A DNA stretch of 5,482 nucleotides. Origin: Candidatus Rokuibacteriota bacterium. GTDB taxonomy: Bacteria; Methylomirabilota; Methylomirabilia; Rokubacteriales; JACPHL01. Each line of letters opens with the position of its first letter. Position 1 is the stretch's first letter. A model generated the notes under the pieces. It ran no database searches. It was not told the origin of the DNA and saw only the letters and a list, made by a program, of their open reading frames with translations. Positions 5,289 to 5,482 of the stretch are shown here, in pieces. Position numbers and translations under genes: made by a program. The DNA is taken from assembly GCA_016188625.1 (NCBI GenBank), contig JACPHL010000006.1:1-5482 (forward strand), in the 5' to 3' direction.

Positions 5289-5482
5289 ATGGGTGAAGTC
5301 ATTCGCCGTGAGTTTCTGAACCGGTTGGGCGTCACCGTGGGCGGCGCGGCCCTGGGGGCGGCGGGGTATGTCGCTGGCCGGGCCCAGGCGGAGGCCGCGG
5401 AGCCGCCCAAGGGGAAGATCCCCGACACCCCCTACAAGACGGGCCACATGACCTTCTTCACCGGGCCCGCCGCGGTGCTCGG
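5289..5482 (+). CDS. Tat-exported probable ABC transporter substrate-binding protein (N-terminal part)
   Basis: Only the first 64 codons and two bases are in the window. The N-terminus carries a twin-arginine signal: IRREFLNR with R6-R7, then a small-residue hydrophobic core (about residues 13-30), and an Ala-rich cleavage region with likely cuts after A34 (AQA) or A36 (AEA). It should therefore be exported folded across the inner membrane. The mature start, from about residue 48, reads PYKTGHMTFFTGPAAVLG. This resembles the first beta strand and ligand loop of type I periplasmic binding proteins of the branched-chain amino acid (LivJ-like) family, where a pattern such as K-G---P-TGP-A--G is usual. 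The substrate cannot be inferred. It has its own promoter and is not part of the trp operon. Another Tat-dependent periplasmic protein remains possible, because most of the gene is missing. Confidence 0.6.
   Translation, partial: MGEVIRREFLNRLGVTVGGAALGAAGYVAGRAQAEAAEPPKGKIPDTPYKTGHMTFFTGPAAVL

Overview
The window is very GC-rich, densely coding bacterial chromosome. All genes lie on the + strand, with overlapping or near-touching junctions and strong G/C bias at third codon positions. It holds the end of a tryptophan operon joined to two housekeeping genes: trpC (last 27 codons only), trpF, trpB, trpA, accD, folC. After these comes a separate transcription unit that starts with a Tat-exported protein cut off by the window end. 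The trpF-trpB-trpA-accD-folC order is known in several Proteobacteria. The base composition, the hairpin repeats and a probable Tat-dependent ABC substrate-binding protein would fit a Rokubacteria/Methylomirabilota-like or deltaproteobacterial lineage, but this is a guess from memory.

Layout: trpC tail (to 86); repeat copy 1 (92-194, reverse orientation); trpF (201-812); trpB (GTG at 805, overlapping trpF by 8 nt); trpA (GTG at 2012, overlapping trpB by 14 nt); repeat copy 2 (2857-2958, forward orientation); accD (2970-3830); folC (3832-5112, 1 nt after accD). A 176-bp spacer follows, with two hairpins and a near-consensus sigma70-type promoter, and then the Tat-signal gene from 5289.

TrpC, TrpF and TrpB/TrpA carry out the last steps of tryptophan synthesis: ring closure to indole-3-glycerol phosphate, the preceding isomerisation, and the two half-reactions of tryptophan synthase. 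AccD is the carboxyltransferase beta subunit of acetyl-CoA carboxylase. FolC adds glutamate to folates. Start/stop overlaps suggest translational coupling within trpFBA and within accD-folC.

The most notable non-coding feature is a pair of about 103-bp repeats in opposite orientation. They are about 88% identical by hand alignment (11 substitutions, one indel) and nearly fill the only two long gaps inside the operon, so they bracket trpFBA exactly. Each copy carries two strong hairpins. In each hairpin the two copies differ by one compensatory base-pair flip, which is direct evidence that the structure is under selection. I do not recognise this family by name. Its genome-wide distribution and function are the main open question here.
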